This document shows, one piece after another, positions 1-7,701 of a stretch of 64,000 nucleotides of DNA (positions within the stretch are counted from its first letter, which is position 1; each line of letters opens with the position of its first letter). Origin of the DNA: Arthrobacter sp. Bi83 (GTDB taxonomy: Bacteria > Actinomycetota > Actinomycetes > Actinomycetales > Micrococcaceae); the NCBI RefSeq assembly GCF_918698095.1, contig NZ_CAKKLY010000001.1:248001-312000 (forward strand), in the 5' to 3' direction. Position numbers and translations under genes: made by a program. The notes beneath the pieces are model-generated. The model did no database searches. It had not been told where the DNA came from and worked only from the letters and a program-made list of their open reading frames with translations.

Positions 1-1697
1 TGGCTTTCACCACCGGGGCGTGGGTCGAGGCGCTCGTTGGAGCAGTGGCGGGGGCCATAGCCATGATTCCCTTGGGCCTCGTGCTCATGACCAGCGTTGC
101 GTTCGCGGTCGGTGGTGTGCGGCTGGCCCGCCAGAACGTGCTGGTTCAGGAGCTCGCCGCTGTGGAGGTTCTGGCCCGTGTGGACGTTCTATGCACTGAC
201 AAGACCGGCACCCTGACGGAGGGCAAAGTGGTTTTCGACGGCGTCCACCCTGCCGGCCGGCCCTCTCCCCCAGGCTGGAAGGAGGCGCTGGGGTGGTTCG
301 GGGCCGACCCTCACGCCAACGCCACCGCCCGCTGCCTGGCGGGCGCCTTCGCTTATGATGGCAACCGGTGCCCGGCCTGCGTCGTTCCTTTCTCTTCCAC
401 CAGGAAGTGGAGCGCAGCAAGTTTCCATACGCCTCATGCTGCCGCGGGAACCTGGGTTCTTGGTGCACCCGAGATGGTGTTGCAGGGAAACAGCGCATCC
501 ACTGGAGAAGACTTGATGCAGGCCCGCCGCTTTGCGTCGGCCGGTCTGCGCACCCTGGTACTGGCATTCACGCCGGACGTCATGCGCGAAAGGGACCCGG
601 ACGATGTGCTCCTGCCCACCGGGCTTGCGGCCGCCACACTGTTGACGTTCCGGGAAAAGGTCCGCCCGGATGCAGCGCAGACTCTGTCCTACTTCCGTCA
701 ACAGGGCGTTGCCGTGAAAATCCTCTCAGGTGATGACCACCGGACGGTCACGGCGGTGGCACGAGAGGTGGGGCTCGACGTCGGCGACGGCTACGACGCA
801 CGGCACCTGCCCTCAGACCCACATCAGATGGAAGAAGATCTGGACAACTTTTCCGTGTTCGGCCGCGTCACGCCCGCCCAGAAAAAAGACATGGTCCTGG
901 CGCTGCAAAGAATGGGCCACACAGTCGCCATGACTGGCGATGGCGTCAATGACGCCCTGGCACTGAAGGAGGCTGACATCGGCATCGCCATGGACACCGC
1001 GGCACCAGCCACCAAAGCGGTGGCCCGCCTGGTGCTGTTGGACGGGCGCTTCGACCGGCTTCCGGCCGTCCTTGCGGAAGGCCGCCAAGTCATCGCCAAC
1101 ATTGAGCGGGTCTCGGTCTTGTTCCTTAGCAAAACAATGTACGCCGTAGCCCTGTCCGTGGCGTTCGGAGCATTCATGTGGAGCTTTCCGTTCCTGCCCC
1201 GGCAACTCTCCGCTACTGACGGCCTCACCATCGGCATCCCCGCGTTCTTCCTGGCCCTTATGAGCAACAGCCGCCGCTACAACCCGGGGTTCCTGAAGCG
1301 ATCACTGGCCATGGCAGTCCCGGCCGGGATCATCATCGCCACGGCGGTCCTGGCCGTGCAGGTGTATGCCCTGGCCGCCGGGGGCTTTACCGCCGCAGCC
1401 AACCGCACAGCCTCTGTGGTGACGCTGTCCTTGGTTGCGCTCAGCGTTTTGGCGGCGGCCAGCCGTCCGGTCAGCCTCCTGCGTCTGGCCATCATTGCTG
1501 CCATGTGCGCGGGGCTTGTCCTGTTGATGACCGTCCCCATGCTGCAGGATTTCTTTATGCTCGAATGGCCTCCGCCTGAACTCTCAGCTGCCTCCCTCGC
1601 CGCCGCAGTCGTTGCCATACTTGCGGTGCTCGCACTAAGCCGGGTCCACGCGCGGCGGTACCCGGTCGACCGACCGGCAACAGTGACGCGGAGCTAA
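1..1697 (+). CDS. CtpE-like cation-translocating P-type ATPase, 5' end cut by window
   Basis: The C-terminal 564 codons of a P-type ATPase are present; the reading frame is open from base 3, so the true start lies outside the window. The phosphorylation motif DKTGT is at 198-212 and the hinge TGDGVND at 933-953. A run of hydrophobic segments fills about 1110-1650. The segment around 1180-1260 (PFLPRQL followed by LTIGIPAFFLAL) is typical of the CtpE branch of actinobacterial P-type ATPases, where CtpE has been linked to calcium uptake. The actuator domain and N-terminal membrane helices are not visible, so the substrate cannot be read. It ends 12 bp before a convergent PPOx gene, in a stress-gene island. 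The family is certain, the subfamily likely, the ion unknown. Confidence 0.9.
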   Translation, partial: AFTTGAWVEALVGAVAGAIAMIPLGLVLMTSVAFAVGGVRLARQNVLVQELAAVEVLARVDVLCTDKTGTLTEGKVVFDGVHPAGRPSPPGWKEALGWFGADPHANATARCLAGAFAYDGNRCPACVVPFSSTRKWSAASFHTPHAAAGTWVLGAPEMVLQGNSASTGEDLMQARRFASAGLRTLVLAFTPDVMRERDPDDVLLPTGLAAATLLTFREKVRPDAAQTLSYFRQQGVAVKILSGDDHRTVTAVAREVGLDVGDGYDARHLPSDPHQMEEDLDNFSVFGRVTPAQKKDMVLALQRMGHTVAMTGDGVNDALALKEADIGIAMDTAAPATKAVARLVLLDGRFDRLPAVLAEGRQVIANIERVSVLFLSKTMYAVALSVAFGAFMWSFPFLPRQLSATDGLTIGIPAFFLALMSNSRRYNPGFLKRSLAMAVPAGIIIATAVLAVQVYALAAGGFTAAANRTASVVTLSLVALSVLAAASRPVSLLRLAIIAAMCAGLVLLMTVPMLQDFFMLEWPPPELSAASLAAAVVAILAVLALSRVHARRYPVDRPATVTRS

Positions 1698-1708
1698 GTG
1701 GCGCGGCC

Positions 1709-2173
1709 CTAGATCCAGTCGGCCGAAAGATCCTGCGGCGGCCACCATCGCGTACGCGGCGATACCGCAAACCTCCGCCCGGAGACCTCCGTGGGGTCGA
1801 TCTGCACCAGATGCTCCTTGAGCCCGGCCTGCCAGGGTTCGCGGTCAGGACCGGCTTCCTGGAGGACCGCCGGATCCCCGTCAAACGCTCCCGGCACTCC
1901 CTTGACCACAACGCTCCACACTTCGGTGGAGTAGGCGTTCATCCCGTCTGCCTCAAACGCAACGGCGGCACCGGTGAGCAGGGCGCGGAGTTTTGTACCC
2001 GGTGCGGTGCGGAACACCAGGGTTCTTCCGACCGTCATGAAGTTCACGGGAAAGATTTCGGGGGCGGCGCCGCTGATCACCGCCAACCTCCCGATGTAAG
2101 AGGACCGAAGATACTTCCAGCAGTCAGCCGGCGCGAGGACTTCCGTTTGAGACTCTGAAGGGGAGCTGCTCAT
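1709..2173 (-). CDS. pyridoxamine 5'-phosphate oxidase (PPOx)-fold flavin-binding protein
   Basis: A 154-aa protein with the split-barrel PPOx pattern: CWKYL near the N-terminus, GRLAVI, then PEIFPVNF, VFRTAPGTKL and a C-terminal SGRRF. Proteins of this shape bind FMN or F420 and reduce small molecules; the substrate is unknown. It is a paralogue of the product of 8554-9015 and of the decayed copy at 9090-9565. The ATG at 2173 overlaps the stop of a 12-codon leader ORF that has a much better ribosome site, so translation may be coupled. An in-frame TTG at 2212 was rejected because the AGGAGG abuts it. It is divergent from hsp20 and shares with it a 17-bp motif at 2233-2249. Confidence 0.85.
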   Translation of the reverse strand: MSSSPSESQTEVLAPADCWKYLRSSYIGRLAVISGAAPEIFPVNFMTVGRTLVFRTAPGTKLRALLTGAAVAFEADGMNAYSTEVWSVVVKGVPGAFDGDPAVLQEAGPDREPWQAGLKEHLVQIDPTEVSGRRFAVSPRTRWWPPQDLSADWI

Positions 2174-2208
2174 GCAACTGATCCTAGCCCTCCGGTCCCA
2201 GCGCTCAT
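2170..2208 (-). CDS. 12-codon leader ORF overlapping the PPOx start (ATGA)
   Basis: Upstream of the PPOx gene a perfect AGGAGG sits four bases before an ATG that opens a short frame encoding MSAGTGGLGSVA. Its TGA overlaps the PPOx ATG in the arrangement ATGA (2173-2170). The PPOx gene itself has only a weak ribosome site (AGGAT). Seen: the ORF, the strong site and the overlap. Inferred: ribosomes finishing the leader re-initiate on PPOx. Nothing shows that the peptide itself is functional. Confidence 0.4.
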   Translation of the reverse strand: MSAGTGGLGSVA

Positions 2209-2232
2209 GCAACCTCCTATTTCCCAGGCGGT

Positions 2233-2249
2233 CAGGACCAAAGCCTCTG
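2233..2249 (+). promoter_or_regulatory. 17-bp motif shared with the ppsA promoter
   Basis: CAGGACCAAAGCCTCTG in the divergent PPOx/hsp20 intergenic region recurs exactly on the minus strand at 5670-5686 upstream of ppsA, in the same orientation relative to the gene. AGGACC also forms an inverted repeat with GGTCCT at 2250-2255. The core GGAC..AAAG.C loosely resembles half of the DosR/DevR palindrome (about 10 of 14 positions). Probably a regulator-binding site of the stress island. Confidence 0.5.
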
Positions 2250-2266
2250 GGTCCTCCCGGCCCTTT

Positions 2267-2289
2267 GCCCGACCCTTAAGGAGTCGGGC
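2267..2289. promoter_or_regulatory. inverted repeat upstream of hsp20
   Basis: Perfect 7-bp arms GCCCGAC (2267-2273) and GTCGGGC (2283-2289) flank CCTTAAGGA. The element ends 41 bases before the hsp20 start codon, so it could be an operator or a 5'-UTR hairpin. It is not the HspR HAIR consensus (CTTGAGT-N7-ACTCAAG). Confidence 0.4.
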
Positions 2290-2330
2290 ACATCCCATGG
2301 CCCGATGGTCAGTTGAGCAAGGAGGAAGAC

Positions 2331-2753
2331 ATGGCTGATTTGATGAAATGGTTTGACACCCGGCGCACCCCCGTCGAGATGATTGAAAGACTCTTCGAAG
2401 GTGACACCGTGGCCTCGGGGATCCGTGTTGAAGAATCGGTGGAAGGTAGCACGCTGGTAGTCCGTGCCGAACTGCCAGGGATCGATCCGGAAAAGGACGT
2501 CAGCGTATCCATCGTTGACGGCGCTCTGCAGATCAAGGCAGAGCGCCGGGAAAAGTCCGAGCAGAAGGACAAGAACAGCTACCGGTCGGAGTTCCGCTAC
2601 GGTTCTTTCGTGCGTAGGCTCGCTCTGCCCGACGGCGTTCAACCGGACGACATCACCGCCTCCTATAAGGACGGGGTGCTGGAGGTCCGGACCCCGGTAC
2701 CGGAGATAGCCCAGCAACCCCCGACGAGGAAGATCGAGATAACCCGCGGCTGA
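2331..2753 (+). CDS. small heat-shock protein, Hsp20/alpha-crystallin family
   Basis: A 140-aa protein of normal Hsp20 length. After a short N-terminal arm (MADLMKWFDTRR) comes the alpha-crystallin domain (about residues 36-125), with VRAELPGIDPEKDVSVSI, the basic ERREKSEQ stretch, the conserved YGSFVRRLALPDGV and the closing DGVLEVRTP. Such proteins are ATP-independent holdases that keep unfolding proteins soluble. The ATG at 2331 follows GGAGGA at a proper distance and was preferred over the upstream TTG at 2313. Two inverted repeats and the motif shared with ppsA lie upstream. In actinobacteria hsp20 genes of this type are often induced by low oxygen or stasis; that link is inferred from context. 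Confidence 0.95.
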   Translation: MADLMKWFDTRRTPVEMIERLFEGDTVASGIRVEESVEGSTLVVRAELPGIDPEKDVSVSIVDGALQIKAERREKSEQKDKNSYRSEFRYGSFVRRLALPDGVQPDDITASYKDGVLEVRTPVPEIAQQPPTRKIEITRG

Positions 2754-2773
2754 AAGAACGGCCCCTCTCGGGA

Positions 2774-3085
2774 TCAGCCGAACAGGGACCGCTGCCTCCC
2801 GGTAACGGTCCTCAGCACGGTCTTGAGCCAGCCCAGCGCAGCCTCGACGCCGACGTTCACGATGCCGGTGCCGCGCAGCGAGACCATGGGTTCCCCAACG
2901 GCCGCTTGCAGCGGAATCAAAGGCAGTGGCCTCTGCCCCGGTGGCAACGAGGCAGTCGACGCCCAGACGGCGGTGACTCGCACCAACCGCTTCGACTCCG
3001 TCCTTCCTTGAGCGGGGCCGGTCCGCGCGGCAGCAAGGATGGTCCTGCCAAGACGGGCAAGTCCGCGCACGGCCTGCCGAGGCAA
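2774..3085 (-). CDS. possible small ORF or gene remnant, unrecognised
   Basis: The only frame worth noting in the 480-bp gap between hsp20 and ppsA. Its last 40 codons (from the ATG at 2888, reading MVSLRGTGIVNVGVEAALGW and onward) have a strong GC third-position bias and an amphipathic look, whereas the upstream part is less biased. No good ribosome site precedes the possible starts (TTG 3085, ATG 2888). I do not recognise the family. It could be the remaining end of a lost gene. The rest of 2757-3233 shows nothing I can name. Confidence 0.25.
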   Translation of the reverse strand: MPRQAVRGLARLGRTILAAARTGPAQGRTESKRLVRVTAVWASTASLPPGQRPLPLIPLQAAVGEPMVSLRGTGIVNVGVEAALGWLKTVLRTVTGRQRSLFG

Positions 3086-3233
3086 CGCACCACGTCCCCA
3101 TCAAGCCCTCCTCGCCCCCGTCCCGGCAACCGGCAAAGTCATACCGTGGGAAATGACGCCATACAGCACTGCGCGGGGGATCACCGCATTCAGTCCGCTA
3201 AGTCTCCTCCACTGGTCGGGACGCCAAGCTTTC

Positions 3234-5636
3234 TCATCGTTCATGGTTCTCGGCCGCGGCGATCACCGGAACCGTCTTGAGGTAAGTGTCCGGGTTGAGC
3301 GAAATGGAATCGATGCCCTCCCTGACCAAGAATTCCGCGAAATCCGGATGATTGCTCGGGCCTTGGCCGCATATGCCGATCTTGATTCCGGCTGAGTGTG
3401 CCTTGTCGATGACTTGCGCGATCATCGAGGTGACCGCCTCGTCCCTCTCGTCGAAAAGCCCGGCCAGTTGTTCGGAGTCGCGGTCAACCCCCAGGACGAG
3501 CTGTGTCAGGTCATTGGACCCTATGGAGAACCCGTCGAAGCGCTGGGCGAACTCGGCCGCGAGGATGACGTTGGAAGGGATCTCGCACATCATGTAGATC
3601 TGCAGACTCTCCTCGCCGCGGACTAGCCCGTTTTCTGCCATCACCTTGATCACCAGGTCTGCTTCGTGGAGGGTGCGGCAGAACGGAATCATGACTATGA
3701 CGTTGGCGAATCCGAGCCGCTCGCGCACCCGTTTCAGCGCCCGGCACTCCAAGGCGAAACCTTCCCGGTAACGCTCGTTGTAGTAACGCGAAGCCCCGCG
3801 GAAGCCCAGCATGGGATTCTCTTCGGCAACTTCGAAGGAGCCGCCTCCGATCAGGTGGGCGTACTCATTGCTCTTGAAGTCGCTGAGCCTGACGATCACG
3901 GGGTGCGGGTGGTAGGGCGCCGCGATCTTCCCGATGCCCGTGGCGAGAACGTCAACGAAGTATTCCTGCAGGTCGCTGTAGCCGTAGGTGAGTTCCCTGA
4001 TGCGTTCAGCCTCGCCGGAGTCCCTGACGCGTTCCGGGTGGACCAGCGCCATCGGATGGATCCGGATGAGGTTGCTGATGATGAATTCCATCCTTGCCAA
4101 CCCCACTCCGGCCGCAGGGAGGCGCCACCACTGGAAGGCGGCCGAAGGGCTCGCGATGTTGACCATGACGGCCGTCCGGGTTTCAGGCAGCGCCCCGAGG
4201 TCAACCTCTTCGACATCGAAAGCAAGAGTGCCCTCGTAAACCTCCCCATCCTCACCGCCGGCGCAGGAAAGCGTGATGGACGTTCCCACCTCAAGGACAG
4301 AAGTGGCGTTGCCGGTGCCCACCACGGCGGGCACGCCCAGTTCCCTGCTCACAATCGCGGCATGGCTTGTCGGGCCACCGTGGTCGGTGACGATGCCGGC
4401 GGCGCGTTGCATGATGGGAACCCAGTCAGGATCGGTCATCCGGGTTACCAGGATGGCGCCATCCCGGAAGTTGTCGATGTCCCGGGTGTCCCGCACCACA
4501 CACGCAACGCCGTGGGCGATCGATTCACCGACTGCGGCACCGGAGGCAAGCCGCCGGCCCGATTCGCGGAGGTGATAGACGCTGAACACGGACCCGCTGC
4601 GCCGTGCCTGGACAGTCTCCGGCCGGGCCTGGACCATGAAGAGCTCCCCGGTGGACCCGTCCCTGGCCCACTCCATGTCCATCGGACACCCGTAGTGGTC
4701 CTCCACGGCCACAGCCCAGCGCGCGAGGGTCAAAATCTCGGAATCGTTGAGTACAAAGGAGCGCCTCTCCTGTTCTGTCGTGTCGACTGTCCGCGTGCGT
4801 GCGTGCCCGCCGCGGCTGTAGATCATCTTCCGCTCCTTCGACCCGACCGTTTTCTCGATGATGGGTGCAAATTCAGTGGTGGACAGCAGCGGCTTGAATA
4901 CTTGGTACTTGTCAGGGTTGATTGTGCCCTGGACCACCGTTTCGCCCAGTCCCCACGCGGCGCTGATCAGGACGCTGCGCGGAAAACCTGACTCTGTGTC
5001 GATGGAAAACATCACCCCGGATGCCCCAAGGTCTGAACGCACCATCTTCTGCACGCCGATAGACAGGGCAACGTCCAGATGATCGAACCCCTTGATTTCC
5101 CGGTAGCTGATGGCCCGGTCGGTAAACAGGGAGGCATAACAACGCCTACAGGCCTCCATCAGCTCCCGCTCGCCGGCGACGTTAAGGAAGGTTTCCTGCT
5201 GACCGGCGAAACTCGCGTCCGGAAGGTCCTCTGCCGTTGCGCTGCTGCGCACAGCCACCGAGGCCCGGGCCTGCCCTGTCCGTATGGACAATGCTCTGTA
5301 ATGTTCCCTGATGTCCGCGGCGATGTCCGGCGGAAACTCCCCTTCCAGGATGAGTTCCCGGACGGCTTCGCCGGCTTCCCGCAGGGTTGTCCGGCCCGCG
5401 CGGTAATCACCGATTGCGGCGCGTATCCCCGGTTCGATGCCGTTGGCAGCGACGAACCCACGGTACGCGGAGGCGGTGGTGGCAAAGCCCTCCGGTACAC
5501 GGATGCCTGAACTTATCAGGGCGCGGATCAACTCACCCAGTGATGCGTTCTTGCCGCCGACGGCCGACACGTCACCCATGCCCACGTCTTCCAGCCACAC
5601 CACGTGAACGTCAGTCACCGTCGTCCTTGCATTCAT
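3234..5636 (-). CDS. ppsA: phosphoenolpyruvate synthase
   Basis: An 800-aa protein, close to the 792 aa of E. coli PpsA. PpsA converts pyruvate, ATP and water to PEP, AMP and phosphate, feeding gluconeogenesis. The order is the ATP-binding domain (about 10-350, beginning VGGKNASLGEL), the phosphohistidine domain with GGPTSHA (phospho-acceptor His425), and the C-terminal PEP/pyruvate barrel ending GICGQGPSNHPDF. The ATG at 5636 has GGGAGGA eight bases upstream. The same frame stays open for another 101 codons upstream, but that part is low-complexity and non-homologous, so it was excluded. A 17-bp motif identical to one at hsp20 lies 34 bp upstream, suggesting co-regulation with the stress genes. 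Confidence 0.96.
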   Translation of the reverse strand: MNARTTVTDVHVVWLEDVGMGDVSAVGGKNASLGELIRALISSGIRVPEGFATTASAYRGFVAANGIEPGIRAAIGDYRAGRTTLREAGEAVRELILEGEFPPDIAADIREHYRALSIRTGQARASVAVRSSATAEDLPDASFAGQQETFLNVAGERELMEACRRCYASLFTDRAISYREIKGFDHLDVALSIGVQKMVRSDLGASGVMFSIDTESGFPRSVLISAAWGLGETVVQGTINPDKYQVFKPLLSTTEFAPIIEKTVGSKERKMIYSRGGHARTRTVDTTEQERRSFVLNDSEILTLARWAVAVEDHYGCPMDMEWARDGSTGELFMVQARPETVQARRSGSVFSVYHLRESGRRLASGAAVGESIAHGVACVVRDTRDIDNFRDGAILVTRMTDPDWVPIMQRAAGIVTDHGGPTSHAAIVSRELGVPAVVGTGNATSVLEVGTSITLSCAGGEDGEVYEGTLAFDVEEVDLGALPETRTAVMVNIASPSAAFQWWRLPAAGVGLARMEFIISNLIRIHPMALVHPERVRDSGEAERIRELTYGYSDLQEYFVDVLATGIGKIAAPYHPHPVIVRLSDFKSNEYAHLIGGGSFEVAEENPMLGFRGASRYYNERYREGFALECRALKRVRERLGFANVIVMIPFCRTLHEADLVIKVMAENGLVRGEESLQIYMMCEIPSNVILAAEFAQRFDGFSIGSNDLTQLVLGVDRDSEQLAGLFDERDEAVTSMIAQVIDKAHSAGIKIGICGQGPSNHPDFAEFLVREGIDSISLNPDTYLKTVPVIAAAENHER

Positions 5637-6006
5637 GGCTCGATCCTCCCGGGCATGCGGCAGCAGCAGCAGAGGCTTTGGTCCTGCGAATTCCCGGGAC
5701 GGGAGGCCGGCCATCCGGTCTTTCCGGGCCACCTTAGCTTCTTGTAAGCCCAGTCGGCTGCCAACACCGCAGGAACAGCCAAGGCCGATCTTCGCTGAGG
5801 ACGCAGACTGCGTTGCCACCGAAATCGCAGTTTGGACAGCCATCCCTACGTCGAAGGCCCGGACGGGTAGTTTGGCCGGCTCCGGCGCGTGGCGGGTCAC
5901 GAACAGCCGTGCCGGGGGTAACCACGCCCCTCCGGCCATAGCTACTTCAGTCTTCTGCGACTGTTAGCCAAGGATGGCGGTTCATGTCGCATCGGGCATC
6001 GCCGGG
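5637..6006. other. intergenic stretch upstream of ppsA
   Basis: About 370 bp with no supported gene. It contains the ppsA ribosome site, the 17-bp shared motif at 5670-5686 and, around 5690-5730, several GGCC-rich short palindromes. No other signal was recognised. Confidence 0.5.
5670..5686 (-). promoter_or_regulatory. second copy of the 17-bp hsp20/ppsA motif
   Basis: Reads CAGGACCAAAGCCTCTG on the minus strand, 34 bp before the ppsA start codon, and matches 2233-2249 at all 17 positions. A 17-bp match between two promoters 3.4 kb apart is not expected by chance. Likely a binding site of one activator. Confidence 0.5.
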
Positions 6007-6123
6007 TCACGACTCGGGGCTCAGCCGCTCATACGCGAGCGACCACGGGTCCTTACCCTGAGAAATCTGCCCCCAGCCGTCCTCGGCCAGATCCCGCTGC
6101 AGTTCTTCCAACGCCGCCGTCAT
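6007..6123 (-). CDS. 38-aa small ORF coupled to the membrane-protein gene
   Basis: A short frame reads MTAALEELQRDLAEDGWGQI and continues for 18 more codons to a TGA at 6007. Its ATG overlaps the stop of the upstream membrane-protein gene as ATGA (6123-6120). Codon third positions are GC-rich, like real genes here. The peptide is acidic, with a helical N-terminal half, no membrane segment and no cysteines. I recognise no family. The tight coupling and codon bias support translation; the function is unknown. Confidence 0.5.
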   Translation of the reverse strand: MTAALEELQRDLAEDGWGQISQGKDPWSLAYERLSPES

Positions 6124-6986
6124 TCCCGGGGCCCATTGCTCCTGTGGGGACGTCGGGCTGACCGCCCGTGCAACGGGAAAGGTGGGGCGCCGTCCTGGTT
6201 CTCGCCAAGTCGCAGTTTAGTCAGATGCAGTGTTCCAAGGACAAGGAACAGCATGGACAGTGCGAGTGCCGGCCAGAAGGCCGCCGGGCTCAAGGCGGAA
6301 GCAAAAAGTGGTTTGACCAGTTCGCCCACCGCCAGGGAGAAGATGAGAGTGAAGCCCAGAACGTAGATGGATGGCAGCAGAAGCATTCCGGTCCCATGAG
6401 ACCTGTACGTGAGGACGGAAAGGATCAGAAACGCGGGCATGACGAAGCAGAGGTCCAGGATGAAGATCGAGTACAGGGAGTCGATCTGCTCACCGGTGCG
6501 CATCAGTGGCAGGAGCATTCCAATCCAGAGCGGGTAAAAAATGAGGGGCTGAAGCATGGCGCCGGACGCCGAGACCAGTCGGATCGTTTTTGGGAGGGTC
6601 GGTGTGCGCAGGTCGCGGCGAAGGTGGGCTCCGGCAAGGACCATTGCCCAGAGGGCCAGGGAGAAAATTGCCATGTAGACGAGGTATAGGCCGTTGTAGG
6701 CGCGCTCGATGACGTAAATGCCATAGGCGTAGAACAGGTATCCAAGAAGGCCCAGAGCTATGATCTGGCGTTTCAGCCGCTCGCTGTGGGCTGTGAGGGC
6801 CAGGTACAGGAGGCAGAGCGCAGCGGCCACGGAGAGCAGGTCCTGAGAATATGCCCCGGGGAGGAGCTCCTCGCTGACAATCCGGGCGTAGATCGCTGGT
6901 CGCCACAGCCCTATCGCTGCAACTGTGAGCGTCAGGAGTCCGATCAAAGCCCATAAGGCCCGGTGAAAGTTCGTATGAGTCAGCAT
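6120..6986 (-). CDS. multi-spanning membrane protein, unknown function
   Basis: A 288-aa, strongly hydrophobic protein with about eight predicted membrane segments, beginning right after MLTHTNFHRAL and ending before a basic tail (residues 260-288). A short charged loop (GAHLRRDLRTPTLPKTIR) splits it into two halves. No transporter or enzyme signature was recognised. The ATG at 6986 has GGAAAGG upstream; the frame continues upstream but without a better start. It is the first gene of a pair with the 38-aa ORF at 6007-6123. Two more small membrane-protein genes lie upstream in the same direction, so the three may share a role in envelope or redox stress; that is inference only. Confidence 0.75.
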   Translation of the reverse strand: MLTHTNFHRALWALIGLLTLTVAAIGLWRPAIYARIVSEELLPGAYSQDLLSVAAALCLLYLALTAHSERLKRQIIALGLLGYLFYAYGIYVIERAYNGLYLVYMAIFSLALWAMVLAGAHLRRDLRTPTLPKTIRLVSASGAMLQPLIFYPLWIGMLLPLMRTGEQIDSLYSIFILDLCFVMPAFLILSVLTYRSHGTGMLLLPSIYVLGFTLIFSLAVGELVKPLFASALSPAAFWPALALSMLFLVLGTLHLTKLRLGENQDGAPPFPLHGRSARRPHRSNGPRE

Positions 6987-7107
6987 GGTGACCTTTCCGG
7001 TAGGGGCTGAATGAGCCCTCTCACGCAGGGTTGCTCGATGGATGCGGCCTGTGCATCGAGGGGGACCGGCGGAGACCCGTTCGGCGGTAGAACCATGCTG
7101 TGCCGGT

Positions 7108-7605
7108 TCACGCGGTGCCCTCTGGTACGTCCGCCTTCGCAGGTTGGCGCCTCGCACGCAGCATTTGGGCCAGGCTTCGAGGGAAGTTCTTGGTCATCAG
7201 CCAGGCCGCGGCAGCTGCCATCACAGGATTGGGTAAGGTCCAGGTCCCCACAGGTGTGATGAGCACCAGGAACGCGATTGCCAAGGCGAGGCCGGTCTTG
7301 ACTCTCCGTCCGTGGCTAAGAATGAGCAGGCCCACGGCAAGCTCCCCTGCCGCTGCCAGCGCACCGACAGCTTGCGGGGCAAGGGCCACGACATTTTGGA
7401 ACGCCCACACGTAGAAGGGCACCAGCGGATCATCCGTGCCGAGCGACAGGAACCGCTCCGGTGCCACAAAGCTCAGCACAAGGTTTACAGCCACGGCCAT
7501 GAGGATAAAGAAGAGTCCTAGGAAGATCCGGGCAGCCCCTGGCCTCCACAGGCTCAGGGCAAGGAATGCCGTGCAGAATACAAGCCAGGGAATCAGCTGT
7601 TCCAT
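7108..7605 (-). CDS. small integral membrane protein, unknown function
   Basis: 165 aa with four predicted membrane helices (roughly 5-20, 25-45, 68-100 and 108-140) and a basic C-terminal tail rich in Arg and Lys. The pattern faintly resembles DoxX-type proteins, but I see no diagnostic residue. The ATG at 7605 has GGAGGA five bases upstream and was preferred over the start six codons earlier. It lies between two other small membrane-protein genes on the same strand, separated from the upstream one by a hairpin at 7657-7678. Confidence 0.7.
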   Translation of the reverse strand: MEQLIPWLVFCTAFLALSLWRPGAARIFLGLFFILMAVAVNLVLSFVAPERFLSLGTDDPLVPFYVWAFQNVVALAPQAVGALAAAGELAVGLLILSHGRRVKTGLALAIAFLVLITPVGTWTLPNPVMAAAAAWLMTKNFPRSLAQMLRARRQPAKADVPEGTA

Positions 7606-7656
7606 TTTTCCTCCGGGTACCAAGGCGGCAACTTGAATTAGTGCGCCGTTCCAGTT

Positions 7657-7678
7657 ACCCCTGCCGGACGGCAGGGGT
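7657..7678 (-). terminator. hairpin between two small membrane-protein genes
   Basis: Perfect 9-bp arms ACCCCTGCC and GGCAGGGGT around a four-base loop. No T-run follows on the minus strand, so it may be a weak terminator or a processing/stability hairpin. Confidence 0.45.
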
Positions 7679-7701
7679 GTTGGTTCATTCGGTGGCTGGC
7701 T

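Noticed and set aside
2234..2255. AGGACC-N10-GGTCCT as a genuine DosR palindrome
   Set aside because: Arms are perfect but spacing is ten instead of four bases; only the shared 17-bp motif is claimed.
3666..4991. 441-codon frame antisense to ppsA
   Set aside because: Shadow frame; ppsA has all catalytic motifs.
5637..5939. 101-codon N-terminal extension of PEP synthase
   Set aside because: Non-homologous, without a start signal, and the ATG at 5636 has a strong ribosome site and gives the normal length.
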